Origin: Nocardia anaemiae NBRC 100462
GTDB taxonomy: Bacteria; Actinomycetota; Actinomycetes; Mycobacteriales; Mycobacteriaceae
Assembly (NCBI RefSeq): GCF_001612725.1
Contig: NZ_BDAZ01000018.1
Location: forward strand, 62,001-126,000
Direction: 5' to 3'
DNA length: 64,000 nt
In this document: piece by piece, positions 27,202-36,330 of the stretch
Layout of the letters: each line of letters begins with the position of its first letter
How positions within the stretch are numbered: the stretch's first letter is position 1
Position numbers and translations under genes: made by a program
Notes under the pieces: model-generated
What the model saw: the letters and a program-made list of their open reading frames with translations, nothing else
What the model was told of the DNA's origin: nothing
Database searches by the model: none

Positions 27202-28647
27202 CTAGGCGGCGTTAGTGCCCCGGCGCGGCATCATCGCGGAGGCGGTCACCATGACCATGGCCATCGCGGCGACCGCGAGGAAGACCAGATGCACCGCCGA
27301 GGACAGCAGTGCCGGAGCCGGATGGTCGGTGTCGCCGACGCGCGAGTTCACGATCGCGCCGAATATCGCGACACCGACCGCACTGCCCAATGACCGGGCG
27401 AACATATTCGCCGAGGTGACCACGCCGCGCTCGGACCACTCCGCGGTCGTCTGCGCCGCGATGAGGGTGGGTGTGGCGACGAGGCCCATGCCGGTGCCGA
27501 TCACGAAACACGATGCGGCGACCTGGATCAGCGTGGAATGCTCATCGATCAGCAGCGTGGTCGCGGCACCTAGCGTGGCCAGCGTGCTGCCGATCAGTGC
27601 GGTGGCGCGAAAACCGATGCGTAGGTACACCTTTCCGGCTTGGGATGCGGCCAGCGGCCAACCGAGGGTGAGCGCACCGACGGTGAGACCGGCGATGAGC
27701 GCCCCGGTACCGAGCACGCCCTGGGTGAAAGTGGGCACATACGAGGTCATCCCGAGCAGAATCGCGCCGACCAGCACCGAAACCAGGCTGCTTGCGATGA
27801 TGACCCGTCGCGTGAAAACCCACAGCGGCAGAATCGGATTCGCGGCCCGCCGCTCTACCAGAGCGAACAACACCAGCACGAGTGCGCTGCCGACGAAGAT
27901 GCCGATGCCGGTCGGCGACGACCAGGCCCAGGCCTGTCCACCTTCGAGCAATCCGAGAATCAGCGCCCCCGCGCCGACGGTGAGCAATGCCGCACCGAGA
28001 TAGTCGACGCGTTGCTTGCGCCGTGGCGTGCTCTCCAGGAAGTTGCGGACCAGCATCCACCCCGCGAGTGCGGACAGCGGGATATTGATCAGGAAGATCC
28101 AACGCCAGCTGACGTATTCGGCGAACAGTCCGCCCAGCAGTGGCCCGACCACCGCCGAGATCGCCCACACGCTGGCCAGATAGCCCTGAACCTTGGCGCG
28201 CTCGGTCAGCGTGTAGAGATCGCCCGCGATGGTCATGGTCATCGGCATGATGGCACCCGCGCCGATACCCTGCACCGCGCGGAAAATGATGAGGCCCAAC
28301 ATACTCGTCGCCACACCGCACAGCAGTGAACCGAGCGCGAAAACCGCTATGCCGAACAGGATTACCGGCTTGCGCCCGAGCGTATCGGCGACCTTGCCGT
28401 ACACCGGAACAGTAACCGCTTGTGTCAGTAAGTAAATCGAGAACAACCACGGGAATTGCGAGAATCCGCCGAGGCTGTCGGTGATGGTCAGCACCGCGGT
28501 CGCGATAATGGTGGAATCCAGCGCGACCAGGCCTGTCGCGAGCATCAGCGAAGCAAGGATCGCGCCTCGATCGGATCGCAGACCGACCGATGACTCCACT
28601 GCCTCGGTTGCCACCGACCGGCCCCTCTCGTTCGCTTCACCAACCAC
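27202..28647 (-). CDS. DHA2-family MFS drug-efflux transporter (14 TMS)
   Basis: A 481-residue proton antiporter with 14 hydrophobic helices. Motifs are typical of DHA2: VALDSTIIATAVLTI, GKVADTLGRKPVILFG (motif A), FRAVQGIGAGAIMPM (motif B-like) and ISAVVGPLLGGLFAEYVSWRWIF (motif C and the WRW block). Members export drugs, dyes or antibiotics. The start is a GTG at 28647. No adjacent regulator is present, and the substrate is unknown. Confidence 0.9.
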   Translation of the reverse strand: MVGEANERGRSVATEAVESSVGLRSDRGAILASLMLATGLVALDSTIIATAVLTITDSLGGFSQFPWLFSIYLLTQAVTVPVYGKVADTLGRKPVILFGIAVFALGSLLCGVATSMLGLIIFRAVQGIGAGAIMPMTMTIAGDLYTLTERAKVQGYLASVWAISAVVGPLLGGLFAEYVSWRWIFLINIPLSALAGWMLVRNFLESTPRRKQRVDYLGAALLTVGAGALILGLLEGGQAWAWSSPTGIGIFVGSALVLVLFALVERRAANPILPLWVFTRRVIIASSLVSVLVGAILLGMTSYVPTFTQGVLGTGALIAGLTVGALTLGWPLAASQAGKVYLRIGFRATALIGSTLATLGAATTLLIDEHSTLIQVAASCFVIGTGMGLVATPTLIAAQTTAEWSERGVVTSANMFARSLGSAVGVAIFGAIVNSRVGDTDHPAPALLSSAVHLVFLAVAAMAMVMVTASAMMPRRGTNAA

Positions 28648-28931
28648 CCCGAAGCAACGTATCGCGGCCGCAGCTATTCCCGCACGGAATTATTTCGGCA
28701 CCGGACCGGTCGGGATCTCCTGTGCTGTCACCTCGCGGGCCTCCTGGCCGGGTGCCCGTACCTGGGGTGCCGCCCGGGTGTCTGGTGCCTGGGCCGACGC
28801 AAATCTACTGAATAGGTACGTGGTAGCCGTCACAGTTGTGCTGAAAGCCACTGTTAGGCAAGGTGCAGAATTCTCCCAGGATTTTCATCTACTATTGAGG
28901 TCAGTAGTTGGAGCACCGAGGCAAAGGGGCC

Positions 28932-29324
28932 ATGATGCATCGAACAACAACCACGACCAACCGCGGTGGCGCACGAGCGCTCGCACTGCTCGTCGGTGCC
29001 ATCGCCTTGGGCACGGTGATCGGCGCGGGCGAGGCATCCGCGAGTCCAGACGCGCGCTCAGACCACTCGAACAATCGGGGCGGCACCAGCGGTCGCGATA
29101 CCACCGGCTGGCATCACATCGATCCGTTCGGCTACCACCACACCCCGCAGAATTCGTTGCGGCGCAATGAACAACAGAACAACCTGCGCGAATACCGCGG
29201 CCAGAACGAGTCGAGCACGGATACTTCCGGCAACCGCACCAGCGGCACGACGACATGGACCCGGGTACCGCGCCCCGACGGCGACGGCTGGACCGTATGC
29301 CGCGCCGCGGCAAGGACGTGCTGA
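28932..29324 (+). CDS. Small secreted protein, unknown
   Basis: 130 residues. AAAGGGG lies upstream of the tandem ATGs; the signal peptide (ARALALLVGAIALGTVIGAGEASA) is clear. The mature part is hydrophilic and rich in Asn, Arg, Ser and Thr, with an HHIDPFGYHH patch that could bind metal, and two Cys near the end (TVCRAAARTC) that could form a disulfide. No family recognised. A hairpin terminator follows at 29401. Confidence 0.6.
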   Translation: MMHRTTTTTNRGGARALALLVGAIALGTVIGAGEASASPDARSDHSNNRGGTSGRDTTGWHHIDPFGYHHTPQNSLRRNEQQNNLREYRGQNESSTDTSGNRTSGTTTWTRVPRPDGDGWTVCRAAARTC

Positions 29325-29400
29325 GGGTCACGGCCAGCTCCACCGCGCGAAAAGGCGACGGCACTCAGTCGACGAAAACTCACCTGCTTCCCGTCGAAAT

Positions 29401-29431
29401 GCGGTGTGGCGCAATGTAAGCGTCACACCGT
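29401..29431. terminator. Bidirectional hairpin between convergent secreted-protein genes
   Basis: GCGGTGTGGCGC (29401-29412) pairs with GCGTCACACCGT (29420-29431) around the loop AATGTAA, a 12-bp stem with two G:U pairs. It lies between the stops of the plus-strand small secreted gene and the minus-strand LGFP gene. Confidence 0.7.
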
Positions 29432-29435
29432 ATTG

Positions 29436-30191
29436 CTAGGGCTGCCAGGTGATCCGACCGCCCTGGAAGTCCTGTGCCTTCCCGCCCTCGTAGTCGTATT
29501 CCTCGCCCGTCGGGAACCCGTACCGTCCGGATTCCTGGCCATTGGACACCCACAGATCGCGGATCGCACCCCAAACGACATGCGCACCCGAACGCGGGGA
29601 CCAATAGATCGCGCCACCCGGGAACAAGTTGTAGCGCCCGTTGTCCGTGCGCGCGGCCGCCTCGTCGGTGAGCGGGAACCCGAGTGCGCCGCTTTCCCAG
29701 CCGTAGGCACCCCATTTATCGCGAATCGCACCGCCGATCTGGTGCGCGGCGGTGCCGAGGGAGCAATAGATGGAGCCGCCCTGGAAAACGTTGTAGGCGC
29801 CGGACCCGGACGGCGTGGACAGCTGACGGGTGACGGGGTAGCGCAGCACACCGGTCTCCCAGCCGAGGTCGCGCCACTTGTCGCGGATCGCGCCGCTGAC
29901 CTCATTCGCGCCGGTATCGGGATGCCAATAGATCGAGGCATTGCGCTCGAACGTCTGATACCGGCCGCCGTTGGCGGCATCGAGTTCGGGCCCGGTCGGG
30001 TCGCCGAGCGCGCCGGGGCCGCCCACCTGGTCGTATTCGACCTCGATGGCTCCCCCGACGTCGAACGGACCGACCGGGCGTGCCGTTGCGGTGCCGAGGC
30101 CGACGCTCAGCAGCAGGGCCAGTGCGGCGGTGGTCGATGTGAGTGCCGCCCGCGCGTGCGATCCGGAAGCGGTGCGAATCAGCCGTGTCAA
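29436..30191 (-). CDS. Secreted LGFP-repeat protein
   Basis: 251 residues starting at TTG with AGGAGTCC upstream. A signal peptide (TTAALALLLSVGLGTATA) is followed by about four LGFP repeats (PF08310) with the pattern GAIRDKWxxxGWExGxLGFP and FQGGxIYW. LGFP domains occur in secreted and wall proteins of mycolate-containing actinobacteria, including C-terminal to mycolyltransferases in corynebacteria, and are thought to help anchor proteins to the cell wall. Here the repeats make up the whole mature protein, so it is probably a structural or wall-bound factor. Confidence 0.9.
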   Translation of the reverse strand: MTRLIRTASGSHARAALTSTTAALALLLSVGLGTATARPVGPFDVGGAIEVEYDQVGGPGALGDPTGPELDAANGGRYQTFERNASIYWHPDTGANEVSGAIRDKWRDLGWETGVLRYPVTRQLSTPSGSGAYNVFQGGSIYCSLGTAAHQIGGAIRDKWGAYGWESGALGFPLTDEAAARTDNGRYNLFPGGAIYWSPRSGAHVVWGAIRDLWVSNGQESGRYGFPTGEEYDYEGGKAQDFQGGRITWQP

Positions 30192-30299
30192 TTGGACTCC
30201 TGAACAGGTCGTAGTCGAACTCGAACAGGTGTGAATTCTCGGACTGTCATCTGGCTGTCGACAGTCCCATCGGTGGCATACCGGTGACCGTTGGCGTGC

Positions 30300-30914
30300 C
30301 TAGCTTTCGCGGGACGTGCGATCGGTCGCGACCGGCTGGGGCACAAGCTGTTCCACCAGGTCCCTGGCCCGTGCGGCGGGGCCGTTCGCGCCGAACGCCT
30401 GGACAGTAGCGTAGACGCCTTCCATCACGAGCATCAGCTGGTCGGCGAGTATCGCCGGATCGGCGAGCTTGACCGTTTTGCCCAATTCATCCACCAGATC
30501 GGTGAACTGGCCCCGCACCCACACCTTCATGGCCACCGCACCCTGGTGACCGGCGAGATCTCGATCCGGCAGTTCACCGAGTGCGATGAGGAACGGACAG
30601 CCGCGGCACACATCGGGGCGCACCTGTTCCACAAGCGCGTCGAAGACCGCGAGAATGCGATCCCTCGGGTCGAGGCCGGGATCGGCGGCGGCGCTGAACC
30701 ACTCCCGATAGTGCTGGTCCTCGCGGTCCAGGTATGCCGCGACGAGATCGTCCTTGGACGCGAACAGGCGATACAGAGTGGTCGGTGCCACGCCAGCCTC
30801 GGCCGCCACCTTGTCGACGCCGGTCGCGCGAATGCCGTTCTCATAGAAGAGATCACGCGCGACCTGCAGCACATGGGCGCGAGTATCGGCGGCGGCGCGA
30901 CGTTTTCCTTCCAC
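30300..30914 (-). CDS. TetR-family transcriptional regulator
   Basis: A 204-residue repressor beginning at GTG (EGKRRAAADTRAHVLQVARDLFYENGIRATGVDKVAAEAGVAPTTLYRLFASKDDLVAAYL). That N-terminal HTH is canonical; the C-terminal ligand domain contains VCRGCPFLIALGELPD, with a CxxCPF motif like that of the TetR_C_16-type regulators. It is divergent from an SDR gene, with a perfect inverted repeat between them that it probably binds. Confidence 0.9.
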   Translation of the reverse strand: MEGKRRAAADTRAHVLQVARDLFYENGIRATGVDKVAAEAGVAPTTLYRLFASKDDLVAAYLDREDQHYREWFSAAADPGLDPRDRILAVFDALVEQVRPDVCRGCPFLIALGELPDRDLAGHQGAVAMKVWVRGQFTDLVDELGKTVKLADPAILADQLMLVMEGVYATVQAFGANGPAARARDLVEQLVPQPVATDRTSRES

Positions 30915-30939
30915 TGGAATAGCCTAACCCCGACACTAG

Positions 30940-30963
30940 TTGTTAGGGATCGTTCCCTAACAA
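30940..30963. promoter_or_regulatory. TetR operator, 10-bp perfect inverted repeat
   Basis: TTGTTAGGGA (30940-30949) and TCCCTAACAA (30954-30963) flank TCGT. The dyad lies between the divergent tetR (start 30914) and SDR (start 30981) genes, 25 and 17 bp from their starts, the classic position for a TetR repressor controlling both. Confidence 0.8.
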
Positions 30964-30980
30964 GTTCGAAGGAGCTGGAC

Positions 30981-31754
30981 ATGGCCGATCTGACAGGTAA
31001 GACCGCACTGGTTACGGGCGCTTCACGCGGCATCGGACGTGCCATCGCCGAGCGACTGGCCGCCGATGGTGCGCTGGTCGCGGTGCACTACGCGAATAAT
31101 GATGCGGCGGCGAAGGATACGGTGGCGGCGATCGAACGGGCGGGCGGATCGGCGTTCGCGGTGCGCGCGGAGCTGGCCGCCGCGACGGGTGTCGACGACC
31201 TGTTCGCCGGGCTCGAGGACGGTCTGGCTGGGCGGCCGCTGGACATCCTGGTGAACAATGCCGCGATCATCACCTACGAGTCCACCATCGACCAGACCAC
31301 GCCCGAGCAGTTCGAACGCCAGTTCGCGATCAATGTCCGCGCGCCGTTCTTCATCATTCAGCGGGCGCTGTCGCTGATCCCCGATGGCGGCCGGATCATC
31401 AATATCTCCTCCGGTGTCACCTGGTTCGCGACGCCACAGATCGTCTACTCGATGACCAAAGGTGCGCTCAATGTGCTCGGCCGGTCCCTGGCCAATACGC
31501 TCGGATCCCGCGGCATCACGGTCAATACCGTATCGCCGGGCGTCACCGATACCGATATGAATTCCTGGCTGCACGAGACCGATGACGCCATCCCGGGCAT
31601 TGCGGCGATCACCGCGCTGGATCGGGTCGGTCAGGGCGCTGATATCGCCGACGCGGTGGCGTTCTTCGCCGCCGATGACGGACGCTGGGTCACCGGGCAG
31701 ACCCTCGAGGTAAACGGCGGACTCTATCTCGGGCCCAAGGCGCAAGCCTGGTGA
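30981..31754 (+). CDS. Short-chain dehydrogenase/reductase
   Basis: A 257-residue classical SDR. TGASRGIGRAIAE binds NAD(P); NNAAI, the catalytic Ser (INISSGVT), YSMTKGA (YxxxK) and PGVTDTDMNSWL are all present. GGAG lies upstream of the ATG. Such enzymes interconvert alcohols and ketones; the substrate is unknown. It is probably repressed by the divergent TetR through the operator at 30940 and is followed 32 bp later by an MDR-family reductase, so the two may form an operon. Confidence 0.92.
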   Translation: MADLTGKTALVTGASRGIGRAIAERLAADGALVAVHYANNDAAAKDTVAAIERAGGSAFAVRAELAAATGVDDLFAGLEDGLAGRPLDILVNNAAIITYESTIDQTTPEQFERQFAINVRAPFFIIQRALSLIPDGGRIINISSGVTWFATPQIVYSMTKGALNVLGRSLANTLGSRGITVNTVSPGVTDTDMNSWLHETDDAIPGIAAITALDRVGQGADIADAVAFFAADDGRWVTGQTLEVNGGLYLGPKAQAW

Positions 31755-31786
31755 ATCGACGCCCCGGCCGGGCTAGGGTAAGGCAC

Positions 31787-32803
31787 ATGGTGGAGTCGAC
31801 GAGGATTGTGCTGGCATCCCGGCCGGAGGGCGCACCGACCGCGGCGAATTTCCGGATCGAAACCGCGGCGCTTCCCGAGCCCGGCGAGGGCGAGGTGCTG
31901 CTGCGCACCCTGTATTTATCCCTCGATCCGTATATGCGTGGGCGGATGAGTGCCGCCAAGTCGTATGCGGCGCCGGTGGCGATCGGTGATGTGATGGTCG
32001 GCGGGACCGTCGCCGAGGTGCTCGAATCCCGGGATCCGTCGATCGCGAAAGGTGATGTGGTGCAGGCCTATTCGGGCTGGCAGACACATCAGGTCGCGGC
32101 CGCGTCGGGCCTGCGCAAGCTGGATCCGGACAAAGCGCCGATATCGACCGCGCTGGGTGTGCTCGGCATGCCGGGGTTCACGGCGTATTCCGGGCTGTTG
32201 CAGATCGGGCGGCCGAAGGCGGGCGAGACCCTGGTGGTCGCGGCTGCCAGTGGCCCGGTCGGTTCCGCCGTCGGCCAGATCGCCCGCATCAAGGGTGTCC
32301 GGGCGGTCGGTATCGCGGGTGGTCCTGAGAAATGCGCCTATGTGCGTGAGGAATTGGGCTTCGATGCCGCAATCGACCATCGCGCACCGGATTTCGCCGA
32401 TCAACTGCGCGCCGCCGTACCCGATGGCATCGATATCTATTTCGAAAATGTCGGCGGAGCGGTGGCGGACGCGGTGTATCCGTTGCTGAATATCTATGGG
32501 CGCGTACCCGTTTGCGGGCTTATCGCTAATTACAACGTGACCGGCGCACCCGAAGGGCCGGATCGCCTGCCCGGCTTCTACGGTCGCATTCTGACCAAGA
32601 GTCTCACGGTGCGCGGATTCATCCAGTCCGAATTCGTCCGGGAGATGTACAAGGATTTCCTGCGTGAGATGTCCGGCTGGATCGCCGAGGACCGGGTCCG
32701 CTACCGCGAGGACATTGTCGAAGGCCTCGAGCATGCGCCGGAGGCGTTCATCGGCATGCTCGAGGGCCGTAACTTCGGCAAACTCGTAGTGCGGGTCGGG
32801 TAG
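31787..32803 (+). CDS. MDR-family NADP-dependent oxidoreductase (alkenal/curcumin-reductase type)
   Basis: A 338-residue zinc-independent medium-chain reductase. RTLYLSLDPYMRGRMS is diagnostic of the leukotriene B4 dehydrogenase / CurA / alkenal reductase branch; AAASGPVGSAVGQIARIKG is the NADP motif and GGAVADAVYPLLNIYGRVPVCG the later block. These enzymes reduce C=C bonds next to a carbonyl. It may be co-transcribed with the SDR before it. An upstream GTG at 31751 is possible; the ATG at 31787 has the better ribosome site (GGGTAAGG). Confidence 0.9.
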   Translation: MVESTRIVLASRPEGAPTAANFRIETAALPEPGEGEVLLRTLYLSLDPYMRGRMSAAKSYAAPVAIGDVMVGGTVAEVLESRDPSIAKGDVVQAYSGWQTHQVAAASGLRKLDPDKAPISTALGVLGMPGFTAYSGLLQIGRPKAGETLVVAAASGPVGSAVGQIARIKGVRAVGIAGGPEKCAYVREELGFDAAIDHRAPDFADQLRAAVPDGIDIYFENVGGAVADAVYPLLNIYGRVPVCGLIANYNVTGAPEGPDRLPGFYGRILTKSLTVRGFIQSEFVREMYKDFLREMSGWIAEDRVRYREDIVEGLEHAPEAFIGMLEGRNFGKLVVRVG

Positions 32804-32818
32804 CGGACCCGGATCGGA

Positions 32819-33805
32819 TTACACCGGCTGCGGCGACAGCGCGATCTTGGCCGACCGTCCCGGTGTTTCGCTCGCTGCGGCGGCATCGGCGGCGGATTCC
32901 AGCGGATAGACTGCCTCGACGTCGAGGCGCAGTGCACCTGTCGCCGCCATCCCCACGAGTTCGCCGATGAGGCGCCGCATATCCTCACCGCTGGTCTGCT
33001 CGGCGCGCTTGGAACCCCAAAAGCCCTTGATCACAGCCTGTTTGAAGATCAGCGGACCGGGATTGACGGACAGCGGCTGACCGGACAACGCACCGAACGA
33101 GATCAGCTCACCGTTCTGGCCGAGCAGCGAAAGCAGCGCATCGGCCGCCCGCCCACCGACCTGGTCGACGGCTCGCACGATCGGCGCACCCGCCGTCGCC
33201 GCGACGGCCCGGTCGAGCCAGCCATCGGATTCGGTATCGACGACCGGTTCGAAACCCAACTCCCGCAACGCTTTGACCGAAGCCGGACCGCGAACCAGAT
33301 TGAGCACATTGACACCACGTTGCCGCGCAAGCACATTCACCAGGCGACCGACCGCGCCATTGGCGGCATTGATCGTGATCCAGTCGCCCGGTTCGACCCG
33401 CAGATCCTCCAGCAGCATCAGGGAGCTGAGCGGCATCGCCAGCAACTGTGCCGCCGTCTCATCGGAAATGCTGTCCGGCAGCGGAACCACTTGCGTCGCC
33501 TTGGCCAGGAAATACTCGGCCCACACCTGGTGAATGCCGGAAACGCTGACGCGCTGACCGACTTCCAGTCCGGTCACATCCGATCCCAGTGCATCGATGC
33601 GGCCGACGGCCTCGGTGCCAGGAACGGCGGGCAGGGCGGGCTTGTAGCCGTAGACTCCGCGAATGGTCGCCAGATCGTGGTTGTGAATGGGCGCGAGGAT
33701 CAGCTCGATCCGCACCTGTCCCGGCCCGGGCTCGGGCGTCGGCCGCTGCGCGGTGGTGAGCACATCCTTCGGCTCGCCGAAACTTTCGATGACTACAGCA
33801 CGCAT
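32819..33805 (-). CDS. Quinone oxidoreductase-like MDR alcohol dehydrogenase
   Basis: A 328-residue MDR protein. VRIELILAPIHNHDLATIRG, VPGTEAVGRIDALGSDV and the NAD(P) block INAANGAVGRLVNVLARQRG place it with quinone oxidoreductases and zinc-free crotonyl/enoyl reductases. It lies 15 bp after ohr on the same strand, so it belongs to the ohrR-ohr unit. It may reduce quinones or reactive carbonyls formed during peroxide stress; this is inference from context. Confidence 0.87.
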   Translation of the reverse strand: MRAVVIESFGEPKDVLTTAQRPTPEPGPGQVRIELILAPIHNHDLATIRGVYGYKPALPAVPGTEAVGRIDALGSDVTGLEVGQRVSVSGIHQVWAEYFLAKATQVVPLPDSISDETAAQLLAMPLSSLMLLEDLRVEPGDWITINAANGAVGRLVNVLARQRGVNVLNLVRGPASVKALRELGFEPVVDTESDGWLDRAVAATAGAPIVRAVDQVGGRAADALLSLLGQNGELISFGALSGQPLSVNPGPLIFKQAVIKGFWGSKRAEQTSGEDMRRLIGELVGMAATGALRLDVEAVYPLESAADAAAASETPGRSAKIALSPQPV

Positions 33806-33820
33806 GGTGAATTCCTTTCG

Positions 33821-34243
33821 TCAGTCGTCGGCGAGGATGACCTGGACGTCGATATTGCCGCGGGTCGCGTTCGAGTACGGGCACACTTGGTGTGCCTTGT
33901 CGGCGATGGTCTGCGCCTCGGCGGGGGACAGATGCGGCAGCGAGATCTCGAGGGTGACGTTCAGCTCGAAGCCGCCCGCGTCGTTCGGGCCGATGCCGAC
34001 CTTCGCGCCGACCGCGGAATCGTCGACATTCGCGCCTTCGCGCTTGCCGACCAGGCGCAGCGCACTGTGGAAGCAGGCCGCGTAGCCCGCCGCGAAGAGC
34101 TGCTCCGGGTTGGTGCCCACGCCGCTGCCCCCCATTTCCTTGGGGGTGTTCAGCGCGACGTCGATCTTGCCGTCGGAGGTGCGGGCGTGGCCGTTGCGTC
34201 CGTCGCCGGTCGCGAGGGCTTCGGCGGTGTACAGGGCGGTCAT
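33821..34243 (-). CDS. ohr: Organic hydroperoxide resistance protein Ohr/OhrA
   Basis: A 140-residue thiol peroxidase that reduces organic hydroperoxides to alcohols. YTAEALATGDGRNGHART is the family start; the two redox Cys are in YAACFHSAL (about Cys57) and QVCPYSNATRGN (about Cys121). Length and both motifs match Ohr. Its ATG overlaps the ohrR stop by four bases (ATGA). Expression is probably derepressed when OhrR is oxidised. Confidence 0.94.
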   Translation of the reverse strand: MTALYTAEALATGDGRNGHARTSDGKIDVALNTPKEMGGSGVGTNPEQLFAAGYAACFHSALRLVGKREGANVDDSAVGAKVGIGPNDAGGFELNVTLEISLPHLSPAEAQTIADKAHQVCPYSNATRGNIDVQVILADD

Positions 34244-34695
34244 GGCTGACTCTCTTTCGATCGAGGGTGGGACATCAGCGCATCGGCTAGTCGCCGAAGG
34301 GTTTCGCGCAGGGTGATGAATTCGTCGGGGGACAGGCCACTGGCCTCGCCCATTTCCGTTGGCAGACAATGGGCTTCGGTCCGCAGTTCGCGGCCGCGTT
34401 CGGTGAGTTGAATATCGACGCGACGTTCGTCGGCCGCTGCCCGGCGCCGTTCGACCAGCCCCGCCGCCTCCAGCCGCTTGAGCAGCGGTGACAGCGTTCC
34501 GGAGTCGAGCAGCAGTGCCTCGCAGAGGTCGCCGACGCTGCGACCGTCGCGTTCCCACAGTGCCAGCATTACCAGGTACTGCGGGTAGGTGAGCCCGAGG
34601 CGTTCCAGCTTCGGGCGATAGACCGCCGTCATCGCCCGCGACGCGGCATAGAGCCGGAAGCACAGCTGCTCGTCGAGAGTGAGGTGATCGGTCAT
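34240..34695 (-). CDS. ohrR: MarR-type organic-peroxide sensor OhrR
   Basis: A 151-residue regulator from the ATG at 34695. [20 protein letters not shown] contains the reactive Cys characteristic of Ohr[40 protein letters not shown] and the wing [15 protein letters not shown] complete the MarR domain. When the Cys is oxidised by organic peroxide the protein leaves DNA, allowing ohr expression. The ohr gene overlaps the 3' end, and a perfect OhrR box lies 18 bp upstream of its start. Confidence 0.93.
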   Translation of the reverse strand: MTDHLTLDEQLCFRLYAASRAMTAVYRPKLERLGLTYPQYLVMLALWERDGRSVGDLCEALLLDSGTLSPLLKRLEAAGLVERRRAAADERRVDIQLTERGRELRTEAHCLPTEMGEASGLSPDEFITLRETLRRLADALMSHPRSKESQP

Positions 34696-34712
34696 GTGCA
34701 CTACGGTAGTGG

Positions 34713-34725
34713 ACAATTAAATTGT
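34713..34725. promoter_or_regulatory. OhrR operator
   Basis: ACAATTAAATTGT is a perfect palindrome around one central base, flanked by G on both sides. It equals the core of the known OhrR operator repeat in Bacillus (TACAATTAAATTGTA). It lies upstream of ohrR and within the divergent gap to the plus side, where no gene starts. Confidence 0.85.
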
Positions 34726-34774
34726 GCACAACCAAATGGGCATGCTTCATGTCACACCCGGCCCGCACCTGTGC

Positions 34775-35134
34775 TCAGCCTGCGACGCTGCCGCCGCCGA
34801 TGCCCAGGTAGACGATCATGATGGTGAACAGGAACCAGCCGGCGCCCTGCCAGATCGGCCAACTCCGGCCGCGCCGCCACACGCGAAAGGTCTGCACGAA
34901 TGCGCAGATGCCGCCGAGCATCAGCACCACGGTCGGTCCGGTCAGGATCGCGGTTTTCGCGGGGGTGTCACACAGCATCGTCTCCGCGGCCGCGCATGCC
35001 CTGCGGTCGGCCGCCCATATCGCGGTGACCACGAAGACGAGCGCGGCCACCACGAGCACCGCCGCCACATAGATCGCCACCCGGCGAAAGGTCCGCTCGT
35101 CCGCCGTCCACCGCTTCTCCAGATCGTTGACCAT
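34775..35134 (-). CDS. Small membrane protein, unknown
   Basis: 119 residues with three membrane segments (VAIYVAAVLVVAALVFVVTAIWAA, AILTGPTVVLMLGGICAFVQTF and WQGAGWFLFTIMIVYLGIGGG). Two Cys in the extracytoplasmic loop (RRACAAAETMLCD) could form a disulfide. It has no recognised family. It lies alone between ohrR and a methyltransferase, both on the same strand. Confidence 0.6.
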   Translation of the reverse strand: MVNDLEKRWTADERTFRRVAIYVAAVLVVAALVFVVTAIWAADRRACAAAETMLCDTPAKTAILTGPTVVLMLGGICAFVQTFRVWRRGRSWPIWQGAGWFLFTIMIVYLGIGGGSVAG

Positions 35135-35186
35135 GATCGATCACCTCATGGATGGAGTTGCCGACCGACGCCGACCCAAACGTCGG

Positions 35187-36035
35187 TCATGGCTTGCGGC
35201 CGATGCCCGCCCAGTACCACGCGGATTCCGGATCGGCCTGGATGGCTTGCGCTCGATCCGATAGGTCGCCGATCAACTCCGGATGCCAGGTGACGACCGG
35301 AACGACGCCCGGTTCGACGATTTCGGTTCCGGCGAACAGGGTTTCGGTTTCGGCCCGGCTGCGCGGATTGAAGTTGATTCCGGCGGATTCGGCCGAGGCC
35401 ACCACCCTGGCCATGGCACGCGCGTCGAAATCGGCGGTGGGATGGGTGATCACGAGATAGCTGCCGGAGGGGACCGACTCCAGCAGGTTCTCGATAATGG
35501 CGTGCGGATCGTCGCTGTCGCGGAAATACATCATGATCGCGACCAGCATGATGGCGACCGGACGGTTGAGGTCCAGGGTCGCGGTCAGGGACGGATCGCG
35601 CAGTATCGAGGCCGGATCGCGCAGATCCGCATGGATGAAGGCCGTTTTGCCCTCACGGGTGCTGGACATGAGCGCCCGCGCATGCGCGAGCACAGCGGGA
35701 TCGTTGTCCACATAGACCACGCGCGCGTCCGAGGCGAGGGTCTGGGCGATTTCGTGGGTATTGCCCGCGGTGGGGATACCGGTGCCGATATCGAGGAACT
35801 GGGTGACGCCCGCATCGACGACGTAGCGCACGGCGCGGCCGAGGAACGCCCGATTGGCGCGGGCCATACTGCGAATTGCCGGAATATGGGTGGCTATCGC
35901 ATCGCCGAGTGCCCGGTCGGCCGGGTAATTGTCCTTTCCGCCGAGCCAATAATCGTAAACGCGAGCTTCATGAGCCACGCTGGTGTCGATTTTGGTCGGC
36001 AACCCAGTGGCGGTTTCGGCCCAGTTATCCGGCAT
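35187..36035 (-). CDS. S-adenosyl methyltransferase, PF04672 (DUF574) family
   Basis: A 282-residue protein from the ATG at 36035, with AGGAGGG upstream. The family signature SVAHEARVYDYWLGGKDNYPAD is followed by the SAM-binding motif QFLDIGTGIPTAGNTHEIAQ, then VVYVDNDPAVLAHARALM and the late block SGSYLVITHPTADF. Actinobacteria carry many paralogues; their substrates are not known. The open frame to 36158 is Arg/Pro-rich and unlikely to be translated. It is stand-alone. Confidence 0.92.
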   Translation of the reverse strand: MPDNWAETATGLPTKIDTSVAHEARVYDYWLGGKDNYPADRALGDAIATHIPAIRSMARANRAFLGRAVRYVVDAGVTQFLDIGTGIPTAGNTHEIAQTLASDARVVYVDNDPAVLAHARALMSSTREGKTAFIHADLRDPASILRDPSLTATLDLNRPVAIMLVAIMMYFRDSDDPHAIIENLLESVPSGSYLVITHPTADFDARAMARVVASAESAGINFNPRSRAETETLFAGTEIVEPGVVPVVTWHPELIGDLSDRAQAIQADPESAWYWAGIGRKP

Positions 36036-36330
36036 GACGATTCCCTCCTGTGGCGGGGCGGGCCGTCGGGTGCCCGCCGCCGCCGGGCCGCCGCACGGTC
36101 GGCGGCCCTCTTCGGCGAATTTTGCTCGCTCAGGATAGGTGCGGCGCCGGTCCGGCATGCTGGGATTCGGACGGCGTTAGGGGATCGATTCCGGTGTGTC
36201 GGCCCAAATACGTGATCTTGATGAGGTTGAATCTATGAGGTCAAGGCGCTGCAGTGGTCCATTGCGAAGTCTCTTCTTATCTGTGGAGTCTCTTCTTCCC
36301 CCAGCACCGGCATGCGACAAGGAGCATGAA

